A DNA stretch of 64,000 bases from an uncultured Methylocystaceae bacterium. Its GTDB lineage: Bacteria > Pseudomonadota > Alphaproteobacteria > Rhizobiales > Beijerinckiaceae. Under the pieces are notes generated by a model. That model saw nothing but the letters and a program-made list of their open reading frames with translations. It searched no databases and was not told the origin of the DNA. Of this stretch, positions 17,924 through 29,904 are shown piece by piece; position 1 is the first letter of the stretch; every line of letters starts with the position of its first letter. Where the stretch lies: NCBI GenBank assembly GCA_937870755.1, contig CALMZV010000145.1, positions 64,501 to 128,500 on the forward strand, read 5' to 3'. Made by a program: the position numbers and the translations under genes.

Positions 17924-18595
17924 TCACTCCCCCAGCCGGCGCAGCAGGGCGGCCGCCGCAATCGGGCAGAGCGCGGCCGACCCGAGGGTCAGCGCGCCGA
18001 GAATGGCGAGCGGCGTCGTCAGCGGCACCGTGCCGCCGACGGCGGCGTTGGCCGCCGAAACGCCGAAAATCAGCGCCGGCACGCACAGCGGCAGCACCAG
18101 CAGCGCCATCAGAAGCCCGCCGCGCCGGAGCGAGACGGTGGCCGCCGCCCCCACCGCGCCGATGAAAGTGAGCGCCGGCGTGCCCGCCAGCAGCGAGACG
18201 CCGACGCCGAAGACGCCTTCCGGCTCCTGCGCCAGCATCAGGCCGAGAAAGGGCGCGGCGGCGACGATCGGCAGGCCGGTCGTGAGCCAATGGGCGAGAC
18301 ATTTGACGAGAACGACCAGTTCGAGCGGCGTCGCGCCAAGCTGCATGAGATCGAGCGTGCCGTCTTCCGCGTCGGCCTGAAACAGACGGTCGAGGCCAAG
18401 CAGCATGGCGAGCAGCGCGGCGATCCAGAGAATGGCCGGACCGATGCGCGACAGCAGGTTGAGATCCGGCCCGATGGCGAAGGGCACGATGGTCACGAGC
18501 ACCAGCAGGAACGCGACGCCCATCGCCCCGCCGCCCCCCAGGCGCCGGGCGACCGTCAGTTCCCGCCATAACAACGCCGAAACGGGGCCTCTCAT
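17924..18595 (-). CDS. ccmB: Haem exporter protein CcmB
   Basis: A 223-residue permease subunit with six hydrophobic segments (for example MGVAFLLVLVTIVPFAIGPD). LLWRELTVARR at the start and DGTLDLMQLGATPLELVVL are typical. It partners with CcmA in the ATPase-driven release of haem-loaded CcmE. Its start overlaps the end of ccmA by four bases. Confidence 0.94.
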   Translation of the reverse strand: MRGPVSALLWRELTVARRLGGGGAMGVAFLLVLVTIVPFAIGPDLNLLSRIGPAILWIAALLAMLLGLDRLFQADAEDGTLDLMQLGATPLELVVLVKCLAHWLTTGLPIVAAAPFLGLMLAQEPEGVFGVGVSLLAGTPALTFIGAVGAAATVSLRRGGLLMALLVLPLCVPALIFGVSAANAAVGGTVPLTTPLAILGALTLGSAALCPIAAAALLRRLGE

Positions 18596-19212
18596 GCGGC
18601 CATCTCCCGCCGCGCGCCTTCCAGCCGCAGGGTCCTGGCGTCGTCCAGCCCGAGCGGGGCGTGGGTCGCCGCCACGATCATGCCGCCGTCCGCCCGGAAC
18701 GCCCGCATCAGATCGGCGAAATTCGCCTGCGCCGCCACGTCGAGCGCCGTCGTCGGCTCGTCGAGCAGCCAGACCGGGCGGCGCGCGACCAAAAGACGCG
18801 CGAGCGCCACGCGACGTTTCTGCCCGGCCGAGAGGTAAGCCACGGGAAATTCCGCGACATGGCCGAGCCCGACCGCCTTCAGCGCCGCGCGGGGGTCGAG
18901 GCCGGGCGCGCCGGTCGACAGGAAGGCGCCCCAGAAGGCGAGGTTCTCCTGCGCCGTCAGCGCCGGTTTCATGCCGTCGGCGTGGCCGATGTAGTGCAGC
19001 GCGCTCTGCACCTCGTCCGCATCGCCGTCGAGCGAGAAGCGACCCCGCGCCAGCGGCAGCAGCCCGGCGAGCGCCCGCAGCAGCGTCGATTTTCCGGCGC
19101 CGTTCGGCCCGGAGACCACCAGCGCTTCGCCTTTTTCCAGGCGGAAACTGACGTTTTCCACGATCGCGCGCCCGCCGCGGCGGACGTGCAGGTTTTCGGC
19201 GACGAGCGGCAT
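18592..19212 (-). CDS. ccmA: Haem exporter ATP-binding protein CcmA
   Basis: A 206-residue ABC ATPase. Walker A is SGPNGAGKSTLLRAL (about 34-48), the signature is YLSAGQKRRVALARLL, and Walker B is PVWLLDEPTTALD. It is first in the ccmA-ccmB-ccmC-ccmD-ccmG operon and diverges from acnA. The ccmE, ccmF and ccmH genes needed for the full pathway are not in this window. Confidence 0.96.
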   Translation of the reverse strand: MPLVAENLHVRRGGRAIVENVSFRLEKGEALVVSGPNGAGKSTLLRALAGLLPLARGRFSLDGDADEVQSALHYIGHADGMKPALTAQENLAFWGAFLSTGAPGLDPRAALKAVGLGHVAEFPVAYLSAGQKRRVALARLLVARRPVWLLDEPTTALDVAAQANFADLMRAFRADGGMIVAATHAPLGLDDARTLRLEGARREMAA

Positions 19213-19323
19213 GGGAAATCCCGGGCGGGCGGAGGGCGAAAAGGCGACTTTTGTCCGTGTAGCGGGGTCGGAGGAAATTATCTATAAGCCCCCATCCCTT
19301 TCCCCCTAATCGGCAGGATCGAC

Positions 19324-22035
<2,712 letters not shown>

Positions 22036-22050
22036 GCAAGCGACTTCAAG

Positions 22051-22083
22051 AAAAAGCCCGGCTCGCGAGAGCCGGGCTTTTTT
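22051..22083. terminator. Terminator of acnA, usable in both directions
   Basis: AAAAAGCCCGGCTC and GAGCCGGGCTTTTT form a perfect 14-bp stem around GCGA, beginning 15 bases after the acnA stop. It lies between the converging acnA and helicase genes. Confidence 0.94.
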
Positions 22084-22164
22084 CGTGTCGCGATCGGCGT
22101 TTCGCTGCGCACGCAATGACGGAAGGAACGCACGTTATGCGTTCTCAACGGCGAGGCGCGCCAC

Positions 22165-25100
22165 CTATTTCTTTTTTTCCAGTTCCGCCTTCAGCGCGGC
22201 GAGTTTGGCGAAGGGCGAGTTCGGGTCCGGTTCGCGATTGCGCTGCGGCCTGTCGCCGGAGGTGAAGGTGCGTGGGCCGGAATCGCGGCGCTCGAACTTC
22301 TTGTCGCCGAATTTCCCGCCTTCGAAACGTTTCCCCTCGAACTTCTTGCCTTCGAACTTCTTGCCTTCGAACCTCTTGCGATTGTCCGGCCGCGCGCTGT
22401 CGCGGTTCGTCTCCTGGTCCGCGCCGTGCGCGCGCGGGGCCTCGTCCGGCTTGGGTCGTTCGGGACGCGGCTTGTCGAACCGCCACTCGCGCGGCGCGCG
22501 CTGTTCCTGCTTGCCGCGCTGATCGCGCCGGCGCTGGTCGGGCTTGCGATGATGCTGCGGGCGGTGCGGCGACCAAACCTCGATCATCTGAGGCTCTTCG
22601 GGCGCGCTTTCACCGGGCTGCGACGCGGCGTCGGCCGAAGCGCCTGCGTCGGGCGCAGTCTGCGGCGGCGCGGCCTCGATGTCGGGCGCGAGTTCCGCGT
22701 CCCGCGCCTGTTCCTCCAGCCGCGCGGCGGCCGTTTCCACCGGCGCGCTCTCGGCCTGCAGGGCCGCATGTTCGAGATCGGCGGACTCGTCGGGCCTCGT
22801 CTCGACGACCGCCTCCGGCGCGGCGTCGGCGACGGCGTGTTCGGCCGAAGCGGCGGCGACCGCATCCTCGGCCATCGCATCCTCGGCCATCCCCTCCTCG
22901 GCCATCGCATCGTCGGGCGTGGGCTGCGGTTCGGCGGCGTCGCGGCCTTCGACCTCGGTCGCCTCCTCCGCATCCGCCTTCGGCTGGACCGGCTCGGTCG
23001 CGGCCGCCGGCAGCAGCGGCACGGTGATGGCGGGGCCGGCGCGCATTTCGCTCGCAAAACCGAGCGACCGCAGGATCGCGGCGAACGCCTCGCCCGAGCA
23101 GCCGCACAGCGACGTCATCTGCACGGTCACGACGAAGCCGCTGCCGTCGGCGGCGCCCGCCGGCGGCTCACCGGGCGTCACGCCCGGGCGATAGGCGATG
23201 GCGGGGCGGATGAGATCGGCCAGCCGTTCCAGAATGTCCACGCGCACGGCGCGCTCGCCGGCCACGCGAAAGCCCGCGATCCGATAAAGTTCGCGCGGCG
23301 CGTTCGCCGCCACCGCGAACGAGGTGCGGCCGGACGAGGCCATGTGCGCCACGTCTTCCAGTCCCTGCGCGTCGTCCAACCCGCCGTGTTTCAGCGCCCA
23401 GAGCTGGGTGGCCAGCGCGCGCGGCGCGGGTTTCAGCAGCGCGGGCAGATAGACGTGGTAGGCGCCGAACCGCGCGCCCAGCTTGCGCAGGCTCGCGCGA
23501 CCGTCCTGCGTGAGACTTTTCACGTCGCCCGCGATCTTCGACCGCTCGACGACGCCAAGCTCCTCGCTCAGACGGAACGCCACGCCGCGCGCGATGCCTT
23601 CCAGACCCTCGCCGCTTTCGAGCGCGGCGAGCGGTCCGAGCAGTTTGGCGACATGCTGGGCGAGCCAGAGATCGACGCGCCGCTGCACCTTTTCGAGCGC
23701 CTCGCCCGCCAGCCTCTCGTCGGCCGTCACGCGCGCCTGGGGCGCGAGAACCTTCTCGCCCGCCGCGATGCGCGCGATCGGTTCGCCGAGCCAGCGGATG
23801 GCGCCGTCGTTGGACAGGGTGAAAGCCGTGTCGACCGCGTCGGCAACGCGCGTGGCGCGCGCGTCGATCTCGGCGGCGAGCGCCTTCTGGGCGGCGGCGT
23901 TCAGGGCCCTTGCGGCCTCGCCCTCGGCCTGCGGGTCGGGCGTGAAGCGGAAGCCCCGCAACTGGCCGACATGCTGCCCCTCGACCAGCACGTCGCCCTC
24001 TGTCGTTATTTCCGCTTCCAGCATCGCATTCTCTCTCAGGCGCCGTTTGAGCAAACTCGTGCGGCGGTCGACGAAACGCTGCGCCAGCCGCTCGTGCAGC
24101 GCATCCGAAAGCCTGTCCTCTACCCGACGCGCCTCGCCCTGCCAATGCTCCGGCCGCTCCAGCCAGTCGCCGCGGTTGGCGATGAAGCTCCAGGCGCGCA
24201 CCTGCGCGATGCGTTGCGAGAGCGCGTCGATATCGCCGTCGGTGCGGTCGACCTGCGCAATCTGACGCGCAAACCAGTCCTCCGCAATGCGCTGGCGACG
24301 CACGATGGAGAAGAAGATCTTGCTCACCAGTTCGGCATGGGCCGAAGGGGAGACTTTCCTGTAGTCGGGGATCTGGCAGGCTTCCCACAGGCGCGCGACG
24401 TCGGCCGGCGTCGCCGCCTGGCGCCGCACATCCGGATCGCGGGCGACCGATTCCAGCGCGAGCTGGTCCTCGGCCATCGGCGCGCGGGTCAGTCCTTCGA
24501 TGCGCGGCGTGCGGTCGAGCGAACGCAACAGCGCCTCGGGCGAGGAAAAATCGAGGTCGGCGTTGCGCCATTGCAGAATGCGCAGCGGCTCGAACGCATG
24601 GTCCTCCAGCGCCTCGATCTCCTCCTCGGCCAGCGGCGGGCAGCGGCCGGTCGTGCCGAACGTTCCGTCCCTGAGGTTGCGGCCGGCGCGGCCGGCGATC
24701 TGGCCCATCTCGGCGAGCGTCAGCCGGCGGCGCATGCGCCCGTCGAACTTGGTGTCCGAGGCGAACGCGATGTGCTCCACGTCGAGATTGAGGCCCATGC
24801 CGATGGCGTCCGTGGCCACGATGTAGTCGACGTCGCCGGCCTGATACATGTCGATCTGCGCGTTGCGGGTGCGCGGGCTCAGCGCGCCCAGCACCACCGC
24901 CGCTCCGCCGCGCTGGCGACGGATCCATTCGGCGATGGCGTAGACCTCCTCGGCCGAGAAGGCGACGATGGCCGAACGCGGCGGCAGGCGGGAAATCTTG
25001 CGGTCGCCGGCGAAGGTGAGCTTGGACAGGCGCGGGCGCTGCATGATCGGCGCGCCGGGCAGCAGCGCCTTCACCAGCGGCGCCGCAACGCCCGAGCCGA

Positions 25101-25521
25101 TCAGCAGCGTCTCCTCGCGGCCGCGCCGCTCCAGCAGGCGGTTGGTGAAGACATGGCCGCGGTCGAGGTCGGCGGCGAGTTGGATTTCGTCCACGGCCAC
25201 GAACGCCAGGTCGAGGTCGCGCGGCATCGCCTCCACGGTCGCCACCCAGTAGCGCGGGTTCGGCGGCTTGATCTTCTCCTCGCCGGTCACGAGCGCGACC
25301 TGATCGGCGCCGACCCGCGCGGCGACCTTCTGGTAAACTTCGCGCGCGAGCAGGCGCAGCGGCAGGCCGATCATGCCGGAGCCATGGCCAAGCATCCGCT
25401 CGATGGCGAAATGGGTCTTGCCGGTGTTGGTCGGCCCCAGAATCGCCGCGGTCCCGCGAGTTTTCGGCGCGGCGGCGTCGCGCGGGACGGCGGCGCGCGG
25501 TTCGGTGAAATCGTAGTTCAC
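22165..25521 (-). CDS. SUV3-like superfamily 2 RNA/DNA helicase with long disordered tail
   Basis: A 1118-residue protein beginning with GTG. Residues 25-450 form the helicase core: AAILGPTNTGKTHFAIERML (Walker A), FVAVDEIQLAADLDRGHVF (DEIQ, motif II), YIVATDAIGMGLNLDVEHI and MGQIAGRAGRNLRDG (motifs V and VI). This is the arrangement of the SUV3/MgpS-like family. After the helicase-associated region, roughly residues 830-1118 are low complexity: an acidic Ala/Glu segment, then a basic Arg/Lys/Gln segment with tandem KKFEG repeats. RNA turnover is the likely role, by analogy with SUV3. Confidence 0.85.
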   Translation of the reverse strand: MNYDFTEPRAAVPRDAAAPKTRGTAAILGPTNTGKTHFAIERMLGHGSGMIGLPLRLLAREVYQKVAARVGADQVALVTGEEKIKPPNPRYWVATVEAMPRDLDLAFVAVDEIQLAADLDRGHVFTNRLLERRGREETLLIGSGVAAPLVKALLPGAPIMQRPRLSKLTFAGDRKISRLPPRSAIVAFSAEEVYAIAEWIRRQRGGAAVVLGALSPRTRNAQIDMYQAGDVDYIVATDAIGMGLNLDVEHIAFASDTKFDGRMRRRLTLAEMGQIAGRAGRNLRDGTFGTTGRCPPLAEEEIEALEDHAFEPLRILQWRNADLDFSSPEALLRSLDRTPRIEGLTRAPMAEDQLALESVARDPDVRRQAATPADVARLWEACQIPDYRKVSPSAHAELVSKIFFSIVRRQRIAEDWFARQIAQVDRTDGDIDALSQRIAQVRAWSFIANRGDWLERPEHWQGEARRVEDRLSDALHERLAQRFVDRRTSLLKRRLRENAMLEAEITTEGDVLVEGQHVGQLRGFRFTPDPQAEGEAARALNAAAQKALAAEIDARATRVADAVDTAFTLSNDGAIRWLGEPIARIAAGEKVLAPQARVTADERLAGEALEKVQRRVDLWLAQHVAKLLGPLAALESGEGLEGIARGVAFRLSEELGVVERSKIAGDVKSLTQDGRASLRKLGARFGAYHVYLPALLKPAPRALATQLWALKHGGLDDAQGLEDVAHMASSGRTSFAVAANAPRELYRIAGFRVAGERAVRVDILERLADLIRPAIAYRPGVTPGEPPAGAADGSGFVVTVQMTSLCGCSGEAFAAILRSLGFASEMRAGPAITVPLLPAAATEPVQPKADAEEATEVEGRDAAEPQPTPDDAMAEEGMAEDAMAEDAVAAASAEHAVADAAPEAVVETRPDESADLEHAALQAESAPVETAAARLEEQARDAELAPDIEAAPPQTAPDAGASADAASQPGESAPEEPQMIEVWSPHRPQHHRKPDQRRRDQRGKQEQRAPREWRFDKPRPERPKPDEAPRAHGADQETNRDSARPDNRKRFEGKKFEGKKFEGKRFEGGKFGDKKFERRDSGPRTFTSGDRPQRNREPDPNSPFAKLAALKAELEKKK
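22300..22390 (-). repeat. 15-bp coding repeat (KKFEG) near the helicase C-terminus
   Basis: Four consecutive 15-base units (complement of TTCGAACTTCTTGCC and close variants) encode KRFEG, KKFEG, KKFEG and KRFEG, followed by the degenerate GGKFGDKKFE. The basic aromatic repeats resemble RNA-binding tails. Confidence 0.8.
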
Positions 25522-25991
25522 GCCGCGCCTCCCCGGCCCGCGCCTGTCGCATTTCGGAGCGCGGCCGGCGCGGCGCGTTCAGCTTTCGAACGGGAGGGGA
25601 ACAAACTGCGGCCGAATCGGCGATGGGCCGCGAATCCCATTTTGTTCACGACAGCATATCGGGGGTCGGGCGCCCGGACGCCCCATGTATTGTGAATCCG
25701 GGCGATTGCGGGCGATTCGCAGTTCCCAGGTTTTCCACAGCCGGACGGACTCCGGGCGGCGTTTTTGTCAAGCGGCTGGAGCGTGAAAATCGGCTGGGCC
25801 ACGCGCGTTAACTTCCGGATCGAAACTCGAACAAAGGCCGCACGAATCAGTTTTCGCGGGACTTTCCCTGCCTGTTCCCGCCACATATGGGCGCCTGCGC
25901 GGCGCGTGACCACAAGAGGCCGGGACAAAAATGTCGCGCGATAACGAGACGGGCGGACCGACGTTAACGAACCGGCGCCGGAACGAGGCGG
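25522..25991. other. 470-bp intergenic stretch
   Basis: Between the DUF3108 gene and the helicase on the minus strand. I see no protein-like frame, tRNA or strong hairpin. It includes CAGGTTTTCCACAGCC near 25729, which contains the DnaA-box-like TTTTCCACA, but only once. It probably holds the helicase promoter. Confidence 0.5.
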
Positions 25992-26813
25992 TCAGCGCTG
26001 GGCGGATTGGCCCGACAGCGAGAATTCGGCCGCCTTGATCACCAGCGTGCCGGTCATGGTGCCGATGGAGATGTAGTAGGGCGCGACGATCCGGGCGCTC
26101 TCGATCGGGGCGAGCCACACTTCCATATTGCGGTTATCGGCCATGAATTTCGTCGATTTCGAATCCAGCTTGTAGCCCGCCACCGGCGTGTAGCGCGCCG
26201 TGCAGACCGAAACGGGGCCGGAATAACCCTTGCCCTGCACGGTTTTCGTGCCGGCGTAGGCGAGCGTGACGTTGAACCGGACCAGCCCGTCGTAGACCGG
26301 AATGGTGCGGTTGCAGGCGCTCGGGCCGACCAGCGGCTGGCCGTTCGGCACCGTCATGATGAGCGCGCTCACCGGATCGACCACCGCGCTCTTGTGCGCG
26401 TCGGTCACCGGCACGCGCCCGTCCATGTCGAGGAAGGGCGGGGAAATGTCGACCGCGCGGACGGCGCCGGCGTTCAGCCCCATGCGCACGGTGCGGGTCT
26501 CGCTGGCGTTGGCGGTGGTGTTGGCGTAGCCGACCGGCAGCACGCTGGCGTTGGCGATGGCGCCGGATGCGGTGGCCGCGCCCCTGGTCTTGGCGACCAT
26601 GGCGGCCAGCCCCGTCAACTTGACGCTGAGGTCGATCTTGTAGGCGCCGGGGTCGAGATTGGCGGCGGCGTAGGCGTTGCCGATGGTAAGGCCCATCAGG
26701 CTCAGCGCGTAAGTGGCGCGCAGCGTTTCGGCCGTGGCGTGCGTGGCGCACAGGGCCGAGGCGCCGGCCGTCAGGACCGCGAACATCTTTCGTTTCATCG
26801 AGCGCACCGCCAT
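25992..26813 (-). CDS. DUF3108 periplasmic protein
   Basis: A 273-residue protein with a cleavable signal peptide (MKRKMFAVLTAGASALCATHATA, cut before ETLRATY). The mature part is beta-rich: ATYALSLMGLTIGNAYAAAN, then YDGLVRFNVTLAYAG and a C-terminal APYYISIGTMTGTLVIKAAEF, which is the DUF3108 pattern. Function is unknown; a periplasmic or envelope role is inferred. The ATG at 26798 (MKRKMF) is an equally good start. In many Hyphomicrobiales this gene lies between rpmB and the helicase; here the helicase follows but rpmB is absent. Confidence 0.82.
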   Translation of the reverse strand: MAVRSMKRKMFAVLTAGASALCATHATAETLRATYALSLMGLTIGNAYAAANLDPGAYKIDLSVKLTGLAAMVAKTRGAATASGAIANASVLPVGYANTTANASETRTVRMGLNAGAVRAVDISPPFLDMDGRVPVTDAHKSAVVDPVSALIMTVPNGQPLVGPSACNRTIPVYDGLVRFNVTLAYAGTKTVQGKGYSGPVSVCTARYTPVAGYKLDSKSTKFMADNRNMEVWLAPIESARIVAPYYISIGTMTGTLVIKAAEFSLSGQSAQR

Positions 26814-26925
26814 CCGAATCTATCCGGCATGATTCGCAACAATCCGCCGGAACGATGACATTAACCACGAGGCCGGCGCGTCGCGGAAGGGGGCGCCGGC
26901 GCCGTTTGCGCGGGTCAAGCGCGAC

Positions 26926-27858
26926 CTAGGCCAGAGCGATCTGGAGGAACGCCGTCTCCACGCCGAACCGTTGGTCGAGATCGTGCGCCGCGCTTTCGAG
27001 AAACGCGTCGCCCGGATGGCCCTGCGGCATGACCAGCCGCGCCGACAGGGCGGTCGCGGTGGTGGAGAGCGCCCATACCCGCAGATCGCGCACCTCGGCC
27101 ACGCCCGGCAGCGCGCGCAGATGCGTTTCGACCGCCCGCCGGTCGATGTGCGGCGGCGCGCCGTCCATCGCCAGCCGCACCGCCGCGCGCAACAGGCGCC
27201 ACGCGGCGATCGCGACGAGCAGGCTGACGAGCAGGGCCGCGAGCGGATCGAGCCAGTTCCAGCCGGTCAGACCCGCAAGCGCCGCCGCCAGCACCACGCC
27301 CCCCGAAACGGCCGCGTCCGCCATCATGTGCAGGTAGGCGCCGTCGGCGTTGAGGTCTTCGCGATCGTCGCGGAAAAGAAAAGCCGAGCCTGCGTTGATC
27401 GCGATGCCCACGAGCGCCACGCCCATCACCGAAAGCGCGGGAATGGGGGTTGGATTTTTCAGGCGCAACGCGGCTTCCACCATCACGGCGATCGCGCCGA
27501 GGAGAATGGTGGCGCCGTTGAACAGGGCGGCCAGAATGGTGGCGCGGCCGAAGCCGAAATTGTACCGGGCGGTCGGCTGACGGCGCGCGGCCACCGCCGC
27601 GCCCCAGGCGACGAGCAGGCCCGCGACGTCCGACAGATTGTGGGCGGCGTCCGCCAGCAGCGCGACCGAACCGAAGGCGAAGCCCGCGATCGCCTCGCCG
27701 ATCAGATAGGCCGTATTGATCAGCGCCGCCCATTTGAAGGCCGGCGTGACGGCGTGCGCGCGCGCCCGCTGCGCGTGACCGTGCACATGGCCCTGCGTGT
27801 GGCCGTGCGAATGGCCGTGCGAATGGCCGTGATGATCGTGCGAATGCATCCGCGCCAT
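26926..27858 (-). CDS. Cation diffusion facilitator (zinc/cobalt efflux type)
   Basis: A 310-residue inner-membrane H+/metal antiporter. The N-terminus is histidine-rich (HSHDHHGHSHGHSHGHTQGH), typical of zinc-handling CzcD/ZitB members. About six membrane segments follow, with ALLADAAHNLSDVAGLL in TM2 and LHMMADAAVSGGVVLAA in TM5 carrying the metal-binding His/Asp residues. A cytoplasmic domain closes the protein. Either ATG 27858 or 27849 could be the start; both lack a strong ribosome binding site. No metal regulator gene lies beside it. Confidence 0.92.
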   Translation of the reverse strand: MARMHSHDHHGHSHGHSHGHTQGHVHGHAQRARAHAVTPAFKWAALINTAYLIGEAIAGFAFGSVALLADAAHNLSDVAGLLVAWGAAVAARRQPTARYNFGFGRATILAALFNGATILLGAIAVMVEAALRLKNPTPIPALSVMGVALVGIAINAGSAFLFRDDREDLNADGAYLHMMADAAVSGGVVLAAALAGLTGWNWLDPLAALLVSLLVAIAAWRLLRAAVRLAMDGAPPHIDRRAVETHLRALPGVAEVRDLRVWALSTTATALSARLVMPQGHPGDAFLESAAHDLDQRFGVETAFLQIALA

Positions 27859-27904
27859 TACAGGCAAAACGCGGGCGCGCGCAAATCGCGCGTCCGCAAC
27901 GCCG

Positions 27905-29806
27905 TCAGACGCCCTTGCGTTCGAGCGCGGTGGCGATCTCGTCGAGAATCGCCGGGTCGTCGATCGTGGCGGGCATCGTCCAGCTGTCGTGGTCGGCGAT
28001 CTTCTTCATCGTCGCGCGCAATATCTTGCCCGAGCGCGTTTTCGGCAGGCGGTCGACCGTGACCGCGATCTTGAACGCGGCGACCGGCCCGATCTTCTCG
28101 CGCACCAGCGCGACGATCTCCTTCTCGACCTGTTCTGGCGACTTGCTCACGCCAGCCTTCAGCACGACGAAGCCGCACGGCGCCTCGCCCTTGAGATTGT
28201 CCTTCACGCCGATGACCGCGCATTCGGCGACGTCGGGATGCGAGGAGAGAACCTCCTCCATCCCGCCGGTCGAAAGGCGATGGCCGGCCACGTTGATGAT
28301 GTCGTCGGTGCGGCCCATGATGTAGAGATAGCCGTCCTCGTCGACATAGCCCGCGTCCGCCGTCTTGTAGAAGCCGGGGAATTCGTCGAGATAACTCTCC
28401 TTCATCCGCGCGTCGTTTTGCCACAGCGTGGGCAGGCAGCCGGGCGGCAGCGGCAGTTTCACGACGATTGAGCCCATCTGTCCCTGTGGCAGGGGCCTGG
28501 CGCCCTCGTCCACGATCTGCACGTCGTAGCCCGGCATCGGCACGGTCGGCGAGCCGGCTTTCACCGGCAGCAGGCCGAGCCCGACCGGATTGCCGACGAT
28601 GCACCAGCCGGTCTCCGTCTGCCACCAATGGTCGACCACGGGCTTTTTCAGAATGTCCTGCGCCCAGTGCACGGTGTCGGGGTCGGCGCGCTCGCCGGCC
28701 AGGAACAGCGTGCGCATGCACGACAGATCGTAGCGCTTGAGATGTTCGGCCTTCGAATCTTCCTTCTTGATCGCGCGGAAGGCGGTCGGCGCGGTGAACA
28801 GCGCCACGACCTTGTGCTGCGAGATCACGCGCCAGAAGGCGCCTGCGTCGGGCGTGCCGACGGGCTTGCCCTCGTAGACGATGGAGGTCGCCCCGTGCAG
28901 CAGCGGGGCGTAGACGATGTAGGAATGGCCGACCACCCAGCCGACGTCCGAGGCCGCCCAGAACGCCTCGCCCGGCTCCACGCCGTAGAGGTTTTTCATC
29001 GTCCATTTGAGCGCGACCATATGGCCGCCGTTGTCGCGCACCACGCCCTTCGGCACGCCGGTCGTGCCGGACGTGTAGAGAACGTAGAGCGGATCGGTCG
29101 CGCGCAGTTCGACGCATGCGGCCTTGCGCCCGGCCTTTTTCGCGGCTGCGACCGCCTCCGCCCAGTCCACGTCGCGTGCGGGCTTCATGTCGGCTTCGGC
29201 CATCGGGCGCTGGAGCATGAGAACGTGCGCGGGTTTGTTGACCGAAAGGTCGATCGCCTGATCGAGCAGCGGCTTGTAGGCGACGACGCGGCCGGGCTCG
29301 ATGCCGCACGAAGCCGCCAGAACGAGCTTGGGTCTTGCGTCGTCGATGCGCGTCGCCAGCTCCTTGGCCGCGAAGCCGCCGAACACCACCGAATGAACGG
29401 CGCCGATGCGCGCGCAGGCGAGCATCGCGAACACGGCCTCGGGAATCATCGGCATGTAGACGATGACGCGATCGCCCTTCGACACGCCGAGATCGGCGAT
29501 GACGGCGGCGAGCGTCTCCACTTCCGCGAGCGCCTCGGCGTAGGTGTATTCGCGCACCGTGTTGGCGACGGGGCTGTCGTAGACGATCGCGCGCTGATCG
29601 GCCCGCCCGTTCTTCACATGGCGATCAAGCGCGTTGTAGCAGGTGTTGCAGGTGGCGTCGGGGAACCAGCGGCCGTAGACGCCCGCCGTCTCGTCGAAGA
29701 TTTTCTGCGGCGGCGCGATCCAGTCGATCTCGCGCGCGGCCTCGGCCCAGAACTGCTGCGGGTCGCGTTTCCAGCGGGCGTAGGTTTCGGCGTATCGGCT
29801 GGTCAT
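27905..29806 (-). CDS. prpE: Propionate-CoA ligase / acetyl-CoA synthetase-type enzyme
   Basis: A 633-residue acyl-adenylate-forming enzyme that activates short-chain acids to CoA thioesters. Motifs are YTSGTTGVPKGVVRDNGGH (P-loop), WWQTETGWCIVGNP, YKTADAGYVDEDGYLYIMGR and LPKTRSGKILRATM with the acetylation-regulated lysine. The N-terminal YAETYARWKRDPQQFWAEAA is typical of PrpE. Propionate is the preferred call, acetate cannot be excluded. GCGGAG lies 7 bases before the ATG at 29806; a longer frame upstream lacks support. Confidence 0.9.
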   Translation of the reverse strand: MTSRYAETYARWKRDPQQFWAEAAREIDWIAPPQKIFDETAGVYGRWFPDATCNTCYNALDRHVKNGRADQRAIVYDSPVANTVREYTYAEALAEVETLAAVIADLGVSKGDRVIVYMPMIPEAVFAMLACARIGAVHSVVFGGFAAKELATRIDDARPKLVLAASCGIEPGRVVAYKPLLDQAIDLSVNKPAHVLMLQRPMAEADMKPARDVDWAEAVAAAKKAGRKAACVELRATDPLYVLYTSGTTGVPKGVVRDNGGHMVALKWTMKNLYGVEPGEAFWAASDVGWVVGHSYIVYAPLLHGATSIVYEGKPVGTPDAGAFWRVISQHKVVALFTAPTAFRAIKKEDSKAEHLKRYDLSCMRTLFLAGERADPDTVHWAQDILKKPVVDHWWQTETGWCIVGNPVGLGLLPVKAGSPTVPMPGYDVQIVDEGARPLPQGQMGSIVVKLPLPPGCLPTLWQNDARMKESYLDEFPGFYKTADAGYVDEDGYLYIMGRTDDIINVAGHRLSTGGMEEVLSSHPDVAECAVIGVKDNLKGEAPCGFVVLKAGVSKSPEQVEKEIVALVREKIGPVAAFKIAVTVDRLPKTRSGKILRATMKKIADHDSWTMPATIDDPAILDEIATALERKGV

Positions 29807-29904
29807 GCTTGTGCTCCGCGCATGTTGGCGCCGGGATTTTTGGCGTCTCGCCGCCGCGAATGCAATGCCAGACGCGTTAGCTCTTAGGATAAGCGGCGAG
29901 CGCT

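Noticed and set aside
22426-25695. 1089-codon plus-strand frame over the helicase
   Set aside because: Antisense shadow; the minus-strand frame has all helicase motifs.
25725-25745. Possible replication origin because of a DnaA-box-like TTTTCCACA
   Set aside because: Only one such box, no AT-rich unwinding region and no origin-linked genes nearby.
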